Shown here: piece after piece, positions 56,873 through 64,000 of the stretch
Layout of the letters: each line of letters starts with the position of its first letter
Numbering within the stretch: the stretch's first letter is position 1
Assembly: GCA_044227325.1 (NCBI GenBank)
Contig: JBGAFI010000003.1
Location: forward strand, 186,001 to 250,000
Source: PFJX01 sp044227325
Lineage (GTDB): Bacteria; Pseudomonadota; Gammaproteobacteria; Burkholderiales; Thiobacillaceae
Length of the DNA: 64,000 nt
Direction: 5' to 3'
Program-made: the position numbers and the translations under genes
Notes under the pieces: generated by a model
What the model was told of the DNA's origin: nothing
Database searches by the model: none
The model's input: only the letters and a program-made list of their open reading frames with translations

Positions 56873-57220
56873 ATGACAAATACGCAATTGAAGCAGCCCC
56901 GCTCCACCCTGGACGAACTCGGACAGGCGTTCGACATGGACGGGTTTCTCACCGATTCCGCCATCTGGTCGCCGGAACTCGCGGCGGATATCGCGCGGCA
57001 GGACGGCATCGGCGATCTCACCCCCAAGCATTGGGAAGTCATCACCCATGTGCGCAAGCAGTATTTCAACCACGGCGCCATGCCCGTGATGCGCCTGATT
57101 TGCCGCGCGGCCGGCCTGGACCGGCACAAGGCCCACAAACTGTTCAGCAGTTGCAAGGGCATGTGGCGCGTGGCCGGCTTGCCCAATCCGGGCGAGGAAG
57201 CGAAGTCCTACATGGACTGA
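56873..57220 (+). CDS. DsrC/TusE-family protein without canonical C-terminal cysteines
   Basis: A 115-residue protein with the family core: DMDGFL, the helix region LTPKHWEVITHVRKQYFNHG and RLICRAAGLDRHKAHKLF. In sulfur-relay members the C-terminus reads AGLPKP-x-x-C with a second cysteine 11 residues earlier. Here it is MWRVAGLPNPGEEAKSYMD: the penultimate cysteine is absent and the second position is Trp. Cys94 (SSCKG) and Cys77 remain. It may be a regulatory or divergent relay member rather than a standard TusE. It is paired with the rhodanese gene upstream. Confidence 0.85.
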   Translation: MTNTQLKQPRSTLDELGQAFDMDGFLTDSAIWSPELAADIARQDGIGDLTPKHWEVITHVRKQYFNHGAMPVMRLICRAAGLDRHKAHKLFSSCKGMWRVAGLPNPGEEAKSYMD

Positions 57221-57289
57221 GTGGACTGAGGTTTTCCTGGTGCCGAGGTACTCAGCCCGCCGGAACGAAACCCGGCGGACCGGTCGCGG

Positions 57290-58210
57290 TCAGGCGCGTT
57301 GACGGGCCAAGTGGGAACCAAGCAAGGCCAAGCCGGCGGCGAACATGAGGTAGGTGCTCGGCTCGGGCACCGGCGCGGCGCCGTACAGGTACTGGATGCC
57401 GGCGATATCGTCGGCGTCCGGGACATGGTTGATGGGCACCAGGCCATCGTAGGGCGCCTGATCCAGGTAGGCGCAGGCGCTGCCGTCGAAATTCGCATCG
57501 ACATAGCCGCACATCACGGCGGATGCGACGTCCGTGTGGGCGAGGCCCAAGGCGTGGCCGAGTTCATGCACGAACAGGCCCAGAAAGTCGTTGTGGTACC
57601 AGCCGTCCTGGGCGGGCGAATTGGTGGGGGAGGGGAAGGGATACAGGCCGTAGCTCTCCCCTTCGGCGCCCTCCACGACTTGGTAGGCGACATTGAGATT
57701 GAACAGGATGTCCCCTTCCAGCGTGGTTCCGCCATTGGGCGGCGCGGCATAGCCCACCGCGCCCGAGAAGCCGTCGATTTGGTAGGCGCCGATGCGGATA
57801 TCGCCGACGACATTGGCGCCGACTTCCGCGTAGGGCGCGGAGAAGGGGACCGCGCCGGTTTCCGTGACCTCGACGAAGCTGATGTCCGCCACCGAGGACC
57901 AGTAGCCGAAGGCCTGGGTCATCAGTGTGTGGGCGGTGCCGGCGCCGTAGGCGTCGTCGATCAGGCTCATCAGGCCGCCCAGGCTGGAGGTGCCGTGGAT
58001 TCCGTCCGGCGCGCTGGCGTCCAGGCCGGTTCCATCGGGCATCAGGCTCCAGGTGACCACGCCACCTGACGTGCCGACGGTGTTGTCGCCCCACTTCAAG
58101 GCATGGCTGGCATCCAGGGAAAAGACGTTGTAGGCGAGCGCGGGGTTCTGGCCGAGTCCGGCCATCAAGGCACCGCCCAGCGTGGCAAGACGCAAGATCT
58201 GACGAATCAT
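57290..58210 (-). CDS. PEP-CTERM-anchored zinc metalloprotease
   Basis: A 306-residue exported protein. A signal peptide (cleavage near ALA-YN, residue 26) leads to a matrixin-like domain with HELGHALGLAH at 215-225, a full HExxHxxGxxH zinc site. The C-terminus is a PEP-CTERM sorting signal: VPEP at 281-284, a hydrophobic helix, then a basic tail (ARQRA), processed by an exosortase not encoded here. TAAGGAG precedes the ATG. A sigma-54-like promoter and an upstream dyad suggest two-component control of the kind reported for PEP-CTERM genes. Confidence 0.92.
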   Translation of the reverse strand: MIRQILRLATLGGALMAGLGQNPALAYNVFSLDASHALKWGDNTVGTSGGVVTWSLMPDGTGLDASAPDGIHGTSSLGGLMSLIDDAYGAGTAHTLMTQAFGYWSSVADISFVEVTETGAVPFSAPYAEVGANVVGDIRIGAYQIDGFSGAVGYAAPPNGGTTLEGDILFNLNVAYQVVEGAEGESYGLYPFPSPTNSPAQDGWYHNDFLGLFVHELGHALGLAHTDVASAVMCGYVDANFDGSACAYLDQAPYDGLVPINHVPDADDIAGIQYLYGAAPVPEPSTYLMFAAGLALLGSHLARQRA

Positions 58211-58271
58211 GGAAATCTCCTTAGGTGCATGCCTGAGCCCGGACTGGCTCGACAGTTTGTCCGGCATATGG

Positions 58272-58287
58272 AGCAAGCTTCGTTCCA
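58272..58287 (-). promoter_or_regulatory. Sigma-54 (-24/-12) promoter of the PEP-CTERM protease
   Basis: On the minus strand TGGAACGAAGCTTGCT matches the consensus TGGCACG-N4-TTGCW at all fixed positions but one, with the required GG-N10-GC spacing. It lies about 60 bases before the start codon. Confidence 0.75.
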
Positions 58288-58359
58288 TGTGCCTGTTGGG
58301 CAAGGATTCAAGCCACTTGGCGCGAACGCGGCGATGATGCCCGGGCCAGAGTTTCAAAT

Positions 58360-58382
58360 GAGTGTCAAATTTTTCGACACTC
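58360..58382. promoter_or_regulatory. Dyad upstream of the sigma-54 promoter, candidate activator site
   Basis: GAGTGTC, 9 A/T-rich bases, GACACTC: a perfect 7-bp inverted repeat about 75-95 bases upstream of the -24 element, the usual position for an NtrC-type activator site. A PrsR-like regulator would be the expected ligand (inference). Confidence 0.55.
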
Positions 58383-58503
58383 GCAAGGGTGTCGCTCGGC
58401 GCGAGCGTCCGGTTCAGAACAGTCCTTCGGATTTACGCAGCGATCCTCGACGGCGAGCGGCAGTTCGAGCGATCGAGCCCCAGGCCAGGTTTCCTGGCGG
58501 GGT

Positions 58504-58914
58504 TCAGTGCTTGCCGGTGCTGTCTTCCACCACGACGAATGTCGCCTGCGCCACCGGCACGATGACCATTTGCGCGATGCGCTCGAAGGGTTGGATGGTG
58601 AAAGCCTCCTGGCCCCGGTTCCACATCGAGACCATGAGTTGGCCCTGGTAGTCGGAATCGATGAGCCCCACAAGATTGCCCAGCACCACGCCATGCTTAT
58701 GACCCAGGCCGGAGCGGGGCAGAATCATGGCGGCGTAGCCGGCATCGGCGAGATGCATGGCCAGGCCGGTGGGGATCAGACGGGTCTCGCCCGGATTGAG
58801 GATGACCGGCTCGTCCAGACAGGCGCGCAGGTCGAGTCCGGCGCTGCCGGGGGTCGCGTACTGGGGAAGTTGCTCGCGGACGCGTTCGTCCAAGATCTTC
58901 AGGTCTACTTGCAT
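58504..58914 (-). CDS. dut: dUTP diphosphatase, motif V apparently shortened
   Basis: Trimeric dUTPase that hydrolyses dUTP to dUMP. Motifs I (SAGLDLRA), II (PRSGLGHKHGV), III (GLIDSDYQGQL) and IV (RIAQMVIVPV) are intact. The protein is 136 residues; relatives have about 150 and end in a glycine-rich motif V close to RGxGGFGSTG. Here the sequence jumps from VVVED to STGKH, as if 12-14 residues had been removed in frame. Motif V closes over the nucleotide, so activity is likely reduced. The frame and stop are clear. Confidence 0.9.
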   Translation of the reverse strand: MQVDLKILDERVREQLPQYATPGSAGLDLRACLDEPVILNPGETRLIPTGLAMHLADAGYAAMILPRSGLGHKHGVVLGNLVGLIDSDYQGQLMVSMWNRGQEAFTIQPFERIAQMVIVPVAQATFVVVEDSTGKH

Positions 58915-59023
58915 GGGGCCTCGGGAAATTCGGGAAGCGGGAAATAGGAAATGGAAAATGAGAGCTTGGGGTTTTCGTTTCCCCCGCGGCCATGGGCCGA
59001 GTCCGATTCCCCGTTTCCCCGGG

Positions 59024-60211
59024 TTACTGGTAGCGCGTGTTGTACAACTCCGCGATATGGGCGATCAAGCGTCGCGCCTGGGTACGCTTGTCGGCCTTTT
59101 CCAGCACGTGCTTGCCGGTCTCGTCCAGCAGGATGAGTTGCACGACATCGCTGCCGATGGCTTCGTTCACGTCGTTGGCGACGATGAGGGGCAGGTGCTT
59201 GCGGCGGCGTTTCAGCTCGGCGTATTCCTCCAGGTTCTCGCTCTCGGCGGCGAAGCCGACGCAGAAGGGCGGCTTGGGCCGGCTGCCGATGTTGGCGAGG
59301 ATGTCCGGGTTGGGCGCCAGTTCCAGGGTGAGGATGTGGGCGTCCTTCTTGATCTTCTGTTCGCTGCGGTTGAGCACGTAGTAGTCGGCCACGGCGGCGA
59401 CGCTGATGAAGATATCCGCCGTATCCGCGGCCTGTTCCACCTCGGCCAGCATCTCCTGGGCGCTGCCGACCCGCAGCGTTCGCGCATCCCGGGGTGGCGT
59501 CAGGCAGGTGGGGCCGGAGACCAGGGTGACTTCCGCGCCGGCTTCCAGGGCCGCGCGGGCCACCGCGTAGCCCATCTTGCCGGAGCTGGTGTTGGAGATG
59601 CCGCGCACCGCGTCGATGGGCTCGAAGGTGGGGCCGGCGGTGACCAGCACTTTCAGGCCGGCGAGGCGCTTGGGCTGGAAGCGGGCGTCCAGGGACTCGT
59701 AGAGCAAGTCGGGTTCGACCATGCGGCCGAAGCCCACCTCGCCGCAGGCCTGCTCGCCGCTGTCCGGGCCCAGCAGGGTGACGCCGTCGGCCTTGAGTTG
59801 CGCCACATTGCGTTGCGTCGCGGCGGCCTCCCACATTTGCCGGTTCATCGCGGGGGCCAGCAGCAGCGGGCAATCCCGGGCCAGGCACAGGGTGGAGAGC
59901 AGGTCGTCGGCGCGGCCGTGCGCCAGTTTCGCGAGGAAATCGGCGGCAGCGGGCGCCACCAGGATCGCGTCGGCGCCCCGGGTCAGGTCGATGTGGGCCA
60001 TGCCGTTGTCCACCCGCTCGTCCCACAGGTCGGTGAACACGGGATGGCCGGTGATGGCCTGGAAGGTGGCGGCGCCGACGAAGTGGCGCGCCGCCTCGGT
60101 CATGACCACCTGCACGTCCAGGCCGTCCTTCACCATCAGCCGGGCCAGTTCCGCGGCCTTGTAGGCGGCCACGCCGCCGGTCACGCCGAGCACGATGCGT
60201 TTCAGTTCCAT
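59024..60211 (-). CDS. coaBC: Bifunctional phosphopantothenoylcysteine decarboxylase / synthase
   Basis: CoaBC makes 4'-phosphopantetheine precursor in CoA synthesis. The CoaC half (1-190) starts VLGVTGGVAAYKA and has the FMN site with LLAPAMNRQMW and the catalytic Cys in SGEQACGEVGFGRM. The CoaB half (from about 191) has VTAGPTFEPIDAVRGISNTSSGKMG, which binds CTP, and KIKKD near 300. The 395 residues are normal. dut lies downstream on the same strand, the usual dfp-dut pairing. Confidence 0.96.
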   Translation of the reverse strand: MELKRIVLGVTGGVAAYKAAELARLMVKDGLDVQVVMTEAARHFVGAATFQAITGHPVFTDLWDERVDNGMAHIDLTRGADAILVAPAAADFLAKLAHGRADDLLSTLCLARDCPLLLAPAMNRQMWEAAATQRNVAQLKADGVTLLGPDSGEQACGEVGFGRMVEPDLLYESLDARFQPKRLAGLKVLVTAGPTFEPIDAVRGISNTSSGKMGYAVARAALEAGAEVTLVSGPTCLTPPRDARTLRVGSAQEMLAEVEQAADTADIFISVAAVADYYVLNRSEQKIKKDAHILTLELAPNPDILANIGSRPKPPFCVGFAAESENLEEYAELKRRRKHLPLIVANDVNEAIGSDVVQLILLDETGKHVLEKADKRTQARRLIAHIAELYNTRYQ

Positions 60212-60324
60212 GGGGTTGCGCGCCTCCGGGAGAAATGGACCGTGGCGACCCGCGCCACGGATGCCGGATTGTAGGCCAGGCGCGGGACGGAATTCAGCTG
60301 TATGGAATCCCGCCCGCCGCGCGG

Positions 60325-61083
60325 CTATCCGGCGTAGCCGAGCCGGGCCGAGATGCGGGACGCCGCTTCCTGCACCAGCGGCACCCAGTCCAGCCGGCGC
60401 CGCTCGATGGGCGCGGAGACGGACAAGCCGGCGACCGCCGCGCCGCTCGCGTCCCGCACCAGGGCGCCGATGCAGCCCACGCCTAGTTCCGCTTCCTCGT
60501 TGTCCAGGGCGTAGCCGCGCGCGGTGCAGATGCCGATATCCTCCAGCAGATGGCGCGTGTCCACCAGCGTGTTGGCCGTGTAGGCCGGCAGCCGGGTGCG
60601 CCGCGCGTATTCGCGCACCACCGCCGCGCCGGCCTCGCCCAGCATCAGCTTGCCGACGGCGGTGACGTGCAGGGGCGCGCGGCTGCCGACCACCTGTTCC
60701 ACCCGCATCATGCGTTTGGGCGTGACCCGTTCCACGTAGACCACTTCGTCGCCCTCGCGCACGGTGAGGTTCACCGTCTCGCCCACCTGGTCGCGCAGCC
60801 TTTCCATCTCCGGGCGCGCCACCGCGCGCGCGTCCAGGCCCGCGCGCACCTTCGCGGCGAGCCGCAGCAGATGGGGGCCGAGCCGGTACAGGCTGAGCTC
60901 GTCGCGCCCGACGAAATCATGGTCGATGAGGGCGGCGAGGATGCGGTACGCGGTGGACGGGTGCAGCCCGGTCTCCGCCGCGAGCACTTTCAGCGAGGCG
61001 CTGCCTTCCTGGGCGGCGAGGGCGTCGAGCAGGGCGGCCATGCGGTCGATGACTTGGATCGAGGAGGTGGTTTCCGTGTTCAT
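60325..61083 (-). CDS. IclR-family transcriptional regulator
   Basis: A 252-residue regulator with an N-terminal winged helix-turn-helix (about 8-70, LKVLAAETGLHPSTAYRIL) and a C-terminal IclR effector domain (about 80-250, with the family stretch GYALDNEEAELGVGCIGALV). It is divergent from the phosphoketolase-like gene, and a 15-bp dyad of the IclR type lies between them, so it probably controls that operon and itself in response to a sugar-acid metabolite. Confidence 0.93.
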   Translation of the reverse strand: MNTETTSSIQVIDRMAALLDALAAQEGSASLKVLAAETGLHPSTAYRILAALIDHDFVGRDELSLYRLGPHLLRLAAKVRAGLDARAVARPEMERLRDQVGETVNLTVREGDEVVYVERVTPKRMMRVEQVVGSRAPLHVTAVGKLMLGEAGAAVVREYARRTRLPAYTANTLVDTRHLLEDIGICTARGYALDNEEAELGVGCIGALVRDASGAAVAGLSVSAPIERRRLDWVPLVQEAASRISARLGYAG

Positions 61084-61084
61084 G

Positions 61085-61099
61085 TTTCACATTATGAAA
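61085..61099. promoter_or_regulatory. IclR-type operator between divergent genes
   Basis: TTTCA-CATTA-TGAAA is a perfect 5-bp inverted repeat with a 5-base spacer and matches the TTTCA/TGAAA half-sites of many IclR targets. A further half-site TTGTGAAA (61111-61118) lies beside it. The whole 86-base gap is unusually A/T-rich for the window. Confidence 0.65.
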
Positions 61100-61169
61100 T
61101 CAAAACTGCATTGTGAAAAGTAGAGTGTTTCGGTAGGCTATTGCCATGATCGAGAACAAGGAGCCCGAC

Positions 61170-63383
61170 ATGAATGCCGCCACCCAGGAAACCACCCTCG
61201 CCCCCGCCTTCTGCGAAGGCATCCAGTACTTCGGACCGGACTGGCCCGGCTTCGCCGAACAGGCCGAGAAATCCGCCATCGCCGAGGGCCAGAAAGCCAT
61301 CGCCGGCGCCAACGCCCCCGGCGCCGCCTATCAGACCCTGCTGGCCGCCGACGCCCTGCGCTACCTGACCCTGCAAATCTGCGGCGCGAAGGCCTCCGGC
61401 CATCCGGGCGGTTTCGCCTCCAGCGCCGAGGCCTACGCCGCCCTGGTGATGCTGGGCCATACCAACATCGTCACGGAAGTCGGCCACCACGCCCCGGGCT
61501 TCTATTCCGCCATGTTCCTGGACCGTTCCCTGGAGGACATGGGCATCCGGACCGTGCGGCAACTGCGCGACCGCTTCCGCGAGAAGCATGGCCTGCTCGG
61601 CCACCTGTCCGGCGCCATCCCCGGCCTGCTGGCCCCCGCCGGCCCGCTGGGCCAGGGCCAGCACTTCGCCATGGCCGGCGCCCTGCTGCATCCCGGCGTG
61701 CTGTTCCCGGTGACCATCGGCGACGGCGGCATGGGCGAGCCCTATGTGCTGAATGCCATGATGCACTTCAACACCGCCTACCCGAAGGTGACCAACTTCC
61801 TGCCGGTGCTGATCTGGAACGGCTACAGCCAGGAGCACCATTCCATGTGCACCACCTGGAGCAACGCGGAAATGACCGCCTACTGGAAGGGCCACGGCTT
61901 CGACAACGTGTTCCTGGTGGACGCGAAGAACTTCGACGACAAGGACCAGGTGGGCGCCTACGTGGACAGCACGGCCTTTTCCTTCGACCGCCGCCTCGCC
62001 TTCGCCGGCGCGGTGCTCAAAGCCGCCGAGTCCGCCGCGCGCGCGGCCCTGAGCGGCCGCCGAACGGCGATGATCATCAAGCAGCTCAAGGGCGCCGGCG
62101 TGCACAAGCTGGGCGCCAAGGCCCACAACCTGTATCCCGCCGACACCCTGGACGCCGAGCACATCGCGGCCGGCCTGCAACGCCGCGCCCTGAGCCCGGA
62201 CGCCTGGCAACTCGTGCGCGACAACTTCAGCCGCGCCGGCGGCGGTCCCGCCGCGAAGACCTCGGTGACCGAGCACGTGCTGGATATCGTGCCTCTGCCG
62301 GAATTGCCGATCCACGAATTCCAGCCCGGCGACAAGCAGGTGCCGGCGACCGCCTTCGGCGCCCTGGTCGCGGCGGTGGGCCAGTCGGACCCCTATTTCG
62401 TGGTGACCAACGCGGACGGCAACGAAGCCAGCGCCATGGCCAACATCAACCAGGTTCTGAAGATCCGCCACCCGGTGGAGGACGCCCTGTACAACCAGGA
62501 GCCCAACGGTCAGGTCTACGAGCCCCTGAACGAGGACGCCTGCGCGGGCCTCGCCGCCGGCCTCGCCCTGTTCGGCGCCCGCTCCGTGTGGCTGTCCTAC
62601 GAGAGCTTCGCCATCAACGGCTGGCCCATCGTCCAGACCGTCACCCAGGCCATGGCGGAACTGCGCCGCAAGACACCGTCCTTCGTCTGCATGTTCACCG
62701 CCGGCGCCCTGGAGCAGGGCCGCAACGGCTGGACCCACCAGCGTCCGGAGATCGAGAACTACTTCGCCGCCCAGATGCGCAACGGCAACGTCTACCCCTT
62801 GTTCCCGTGCGACGCGAACCAGATCCAGGCGGCCTACGAGTGGGCCCTGGGCACCCACAACAAGGGCATCGCCATCATCGCCTCGAAGTCGCCGCTGCCG
62901 GTCTACACCACCCTGGCGCAGGCGCGGGAGGGCGTCGAGAAGGGCGCGGTGGCGCTGTATGAATCCGCTGGTGGCGGCAAGACCGTGACCTTCGCGGTCA
63001 CCGGCGACATGGCCCTGCTGCCCGTGTTCGAGGCGAAGGAGCGGCTGGAAGCGGAAGGCTTGCGCGTGCGCATCGTCTCCGCCGCGAACCCGCGCCGCCT
63101 GTACCGGCCCACGGACGTGGCCTGGGACACGGTGTCCGAGCCGGACGGCGATTTCATGTCCGATGCCGAGTTCGACGCCCTGTTCGACGGCGACGTGCTG
63201 ATCGGCGTCACCGGCGGCCCCTCCGGCCCGCTGGAGCCCATCCTGCTGCGCACGCGCGCCGCGCGTCGGGAGGTGCTGGCCTGGAAGCGGGGCGAGACCA
63301 CCGCCAGCGCCGGCGAGATCATGGCCTTCAACGGCATCACGGCGGACGCGATGGTGGCGAGGACGCAGGCACTGCTCGCCTGA
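61170..63383 (+). CDS. Phosphoketolase/transketolase-like thiamine diphosphate enzyme
   Basis: A 737-residue ThDP enzyme of the phosphoketolase-like group. Visible features are SGHPGGFASSAEAYAAL near 75, EVGHHAPGFYSAMF near 100, GDGGMGEPYVLNAMMHF near 187 (ThDP/Mg) and AGLALFGARSVWLSYESF near 465 for the pyrimidine domain. True phosphoketolases are near 790 residues; this shorter type is also annotated as transketolase or epimerase, so the exact reaction is open. The start at 61170 has AAGGAG six bases upstream and is preferred to the ATG at 61146. With the sugar-acid kinase and IclR gene it suggests a pathway for an unusual sugar or sugar acid. Confidence 0.8.
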   Translation: MNAATQETTLAPAFCEGIQYFGPDWPGFAEQAEKSAIAEGQKAIAGANAPGAAYQTLLAADALRYLTLQICGAKASGHPGGFASSAEAYAALVMLGHTNIVTEVGHHAPGFYSAMFLDRSLEDMGIRTVRQLRDRFREKHGLLGHLSGAIPGLLAPAGPLGQGQHFAMAGALLHPGVLFPVTIGDGGMGEPYVLNAMMHFNTAYPKVTNFLPVLIWNGYSQEHHSMCTTWSNAEMTAYWKGHGFDNVFLVDAKNFDDKDQVGAYVDSTAFSFDRRLAFAGAVLKAAESAARAALSGRRTAMIIKQLKGAGVHKLGAKAHNLYPADTLDAEHIAAGLQRRALSPDAWQLVRDNFSRAGGGPAAKTSVTEHVLDIVPLPELPIHEFQPGDKQVPATAFGALVAAVGQSDPYFVVTNADGNEASAMANINQVLKIRHPVEDALYNQEPNGQVYEPLNEDACAGLAAGLALFGARSVWLSYESFAINGWPIVQTVTQAMAELRRKTPSFVCMFTAGALEQGRNGWTHQRPEIENYFAAQMRNGNVYPLFPCDANQIQAAYEWALGTHNKGIAIIASKSPLPVYTTLAQAREGVEKGAVALYESAGGGKTVTFAVTGDMALLPVFEAKERLEAEGLRVRIVSAANPRRLYRPTDVAWDTVSEPDGDFMSDAEFDALFDGDVLIGVTGGPSGPLEPILLRTRAARREVLAWKRGETTASAGEIMAFNGITADAMVARTQALLA

Positions 63384-63393
63384 ACGCCGGGTT

Positions 63394-63483
63394 CCCCCCT
63401 TTGAGAAAAGGGGGGACAGGGGGCGTCGTCGCCGGGACATACCCGGCCGTCGCCAAATCCCCCACCCCCCTTTGAAAGGGGGG
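63394..63483. repeat. Paired C/G palindrome, copy 4
   Basis: CCCCCCTTTGAGAAAAGGGGGG (split across 63394-63415) and CCCCCCTTTGAAAGGGGGG (63465-63483), joined by AGGGGG and AATCCCCC arms. Same family as the three copies in the aor/tup cluster, here between the phosphoketolase-like gene and the sugar-acid kinase. Confidence 0.85.
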
Positions 63484-63513
63484 AGACAACCGAACCCATG
63501 AGGCATGAACACC

Positions 63514-64000
63514 ATGACCGACACCAAGATCATCGTCCTCGACGACGACCCCACCGGTTCCCAGACGGTGCATTCCTGCCAACTGCTGACCCGCTGGGAC
63601 GCCGTCACGCTCCAGCAGGCGCTGCTGGACGCCTCGCCCCTGTTCTTCGTGCTCACCAATACCCGGGGCATGGACGCGGCGCGGGCCGCCGCCGTGACCC
63701 GGGTGGTCTGCGAGAACCTGAAACTGGCCCTGGCCGATCTGGCGGCGGGCGGCAAGCGGATCAACCCGATCTTCGTCAGCCGTTCGGATTCCACGCTGCG
63801 CGGCCATTACCCGGTGGAAACCGATGTGATGGCGGACGTCCTGGGCGGTTTCGACGCCCACTTCCTGACCCCCGCCTTCTTCGAGGGTGGCCGCTTCACC
63901 CGTGACAGCATCCACTACCTGATGGTGAACGGCGTGGCGACGCCGGTGCATGAAACCGAGTTCGCCCGGGATTCCGTATTCGGCTATCGCCACGGCTACT
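63514..64000 (+). CDS. Four-carbon acid sugar kinase family protein, cut by window edge
   Basis: 162 N-terminal residues of an OtnK/DtnK-type kinase (DUF1537 N-terminal domain). The hallmark VLDDDPTGSQTVHSCQLLTRW is at residues 8-28 and VSRSDSTLRGHYPVE near 92 is the second substrate-site motif. Such kinases phosphorylate four-carbon sugar acids (tetronates) or related acids. The nucleotide-binding C-terminal domain lies beyond the right edge. It probably acts in the same pathway as the phosphoketolase-like gene upstream. Confidence 0.9.
   Translation, partial: MTDTKIIVLDDDPTGSQTVHSCQLLTRWDAVTLQQALLDASPLFFVLTNTRGMDAARAAAVTRVVCENLKLALADLAAGGKRINPIFVSRSDSTLRGHYPVETDVMADVLGGFDAHFLTPAFFEGGRFTRDSIHYLMVNGVATPVHETEFARDSVFGYRHGY

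Noticed and set aside
58295..58325. TGGCTTGAATCCTTGC as a sigma-54 promoter for the PEP-CTERM gene
   Set aside because: The GG-to-GC distance is 11, not 10; the nearby match at 58272-58287 has the right spacing.
61092..63794. 900-codon open frame on the minus strand opposite the phosphoketolase-like gene
   Set aside because: The plus-strand gene has clear ThDP motifs; the opposite frame is low-complexity and crosses the IclR operator and a repeat unit.

Overview
The window is GC-rich chromosomal DNA from a betaproteobacterium, most likely a Rhodocyclales-type, denitrifier-like organism. The reasons are a complete proteobacterial division and cell-wall (dcw) cluster, a FliA-type chemotaxis operon, a PEP-CTERM exoprotein with a sigma-54-like promoter, and a tungsten aldehyde oxidoreductase module resembling that of Aromatoleum. 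The lineage is inferred from gene content only.

Layout. 1-13.3 kb (minus strand): mraZ-rsmH-ftsL-ftsI-murE-murF-mraY-murD-ftsW-murG-murC-murB, almost every junction a start/stop overlap, with a promoter carrying GTGGG repeats upstream of mraZ; murB runs off the left edge. 13.5-14.0 kb: RNase P RNA (minus), longer than the E. coli form. 14.1-21.0 kb (minus): mcp-cheY-cheA-cheW-mcp behind an exact match to the FliA promoter consensus. 21.1-25.7 kb: grxD, a first moeA, two small hypotheticals, an orphan ParA, peptide deformylase and a zinc metallopeptidase.

25.8-34.9 kb (minus) is the centrepiece: aorA-aorB-aorC, a MoaD-like carrier, a small unknown protein, a tungstate ABC transporter (tupB-tupC-tupA), a second moeA and a MoeB/ThiF-like adenylyltransferase. 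Together these could import tungstate, build the cofactor and use it in an aldehyde:NAD oxidoreductase. Three of its junctions carry paired C/G palindromes of one repeat family (a fourth copy lies at 63.4 kb). An IS5-family element with perfect 18-bp ends and a TTCA target duplication sits about 100 bp upstream of aorA and separates the operon from what was probably its regulatory region.

36.3-36.6 kb holds a candidate structured RNA with its own promoter and terminator. Then follow an AddB-like nuclease, a metY pseudogene that lost its PLP-lysine segment, a Fic protein behind four TTGATAG half-sites, tldD, a nitrilase-family amidase, yhdP, a HIT-like phosphorylase coupled to a phosphatase/ADP-ribosylglycohydrolase fusion, and metH. 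56.3-58.4 kb has a rhodanese, a DsrC/TusE-like protein without the canonical C-terminal cysteines, and a PEP-CTERM metalloprotease. 58.5-64 kb has dut (apparently missing part of motif V), coaBC, a divergent IclR regulator, a phosphoketolase-like enzyme and the start of a four-carbon acid sugar kinase. No tRNA, CRISPR array or prophage was seen.
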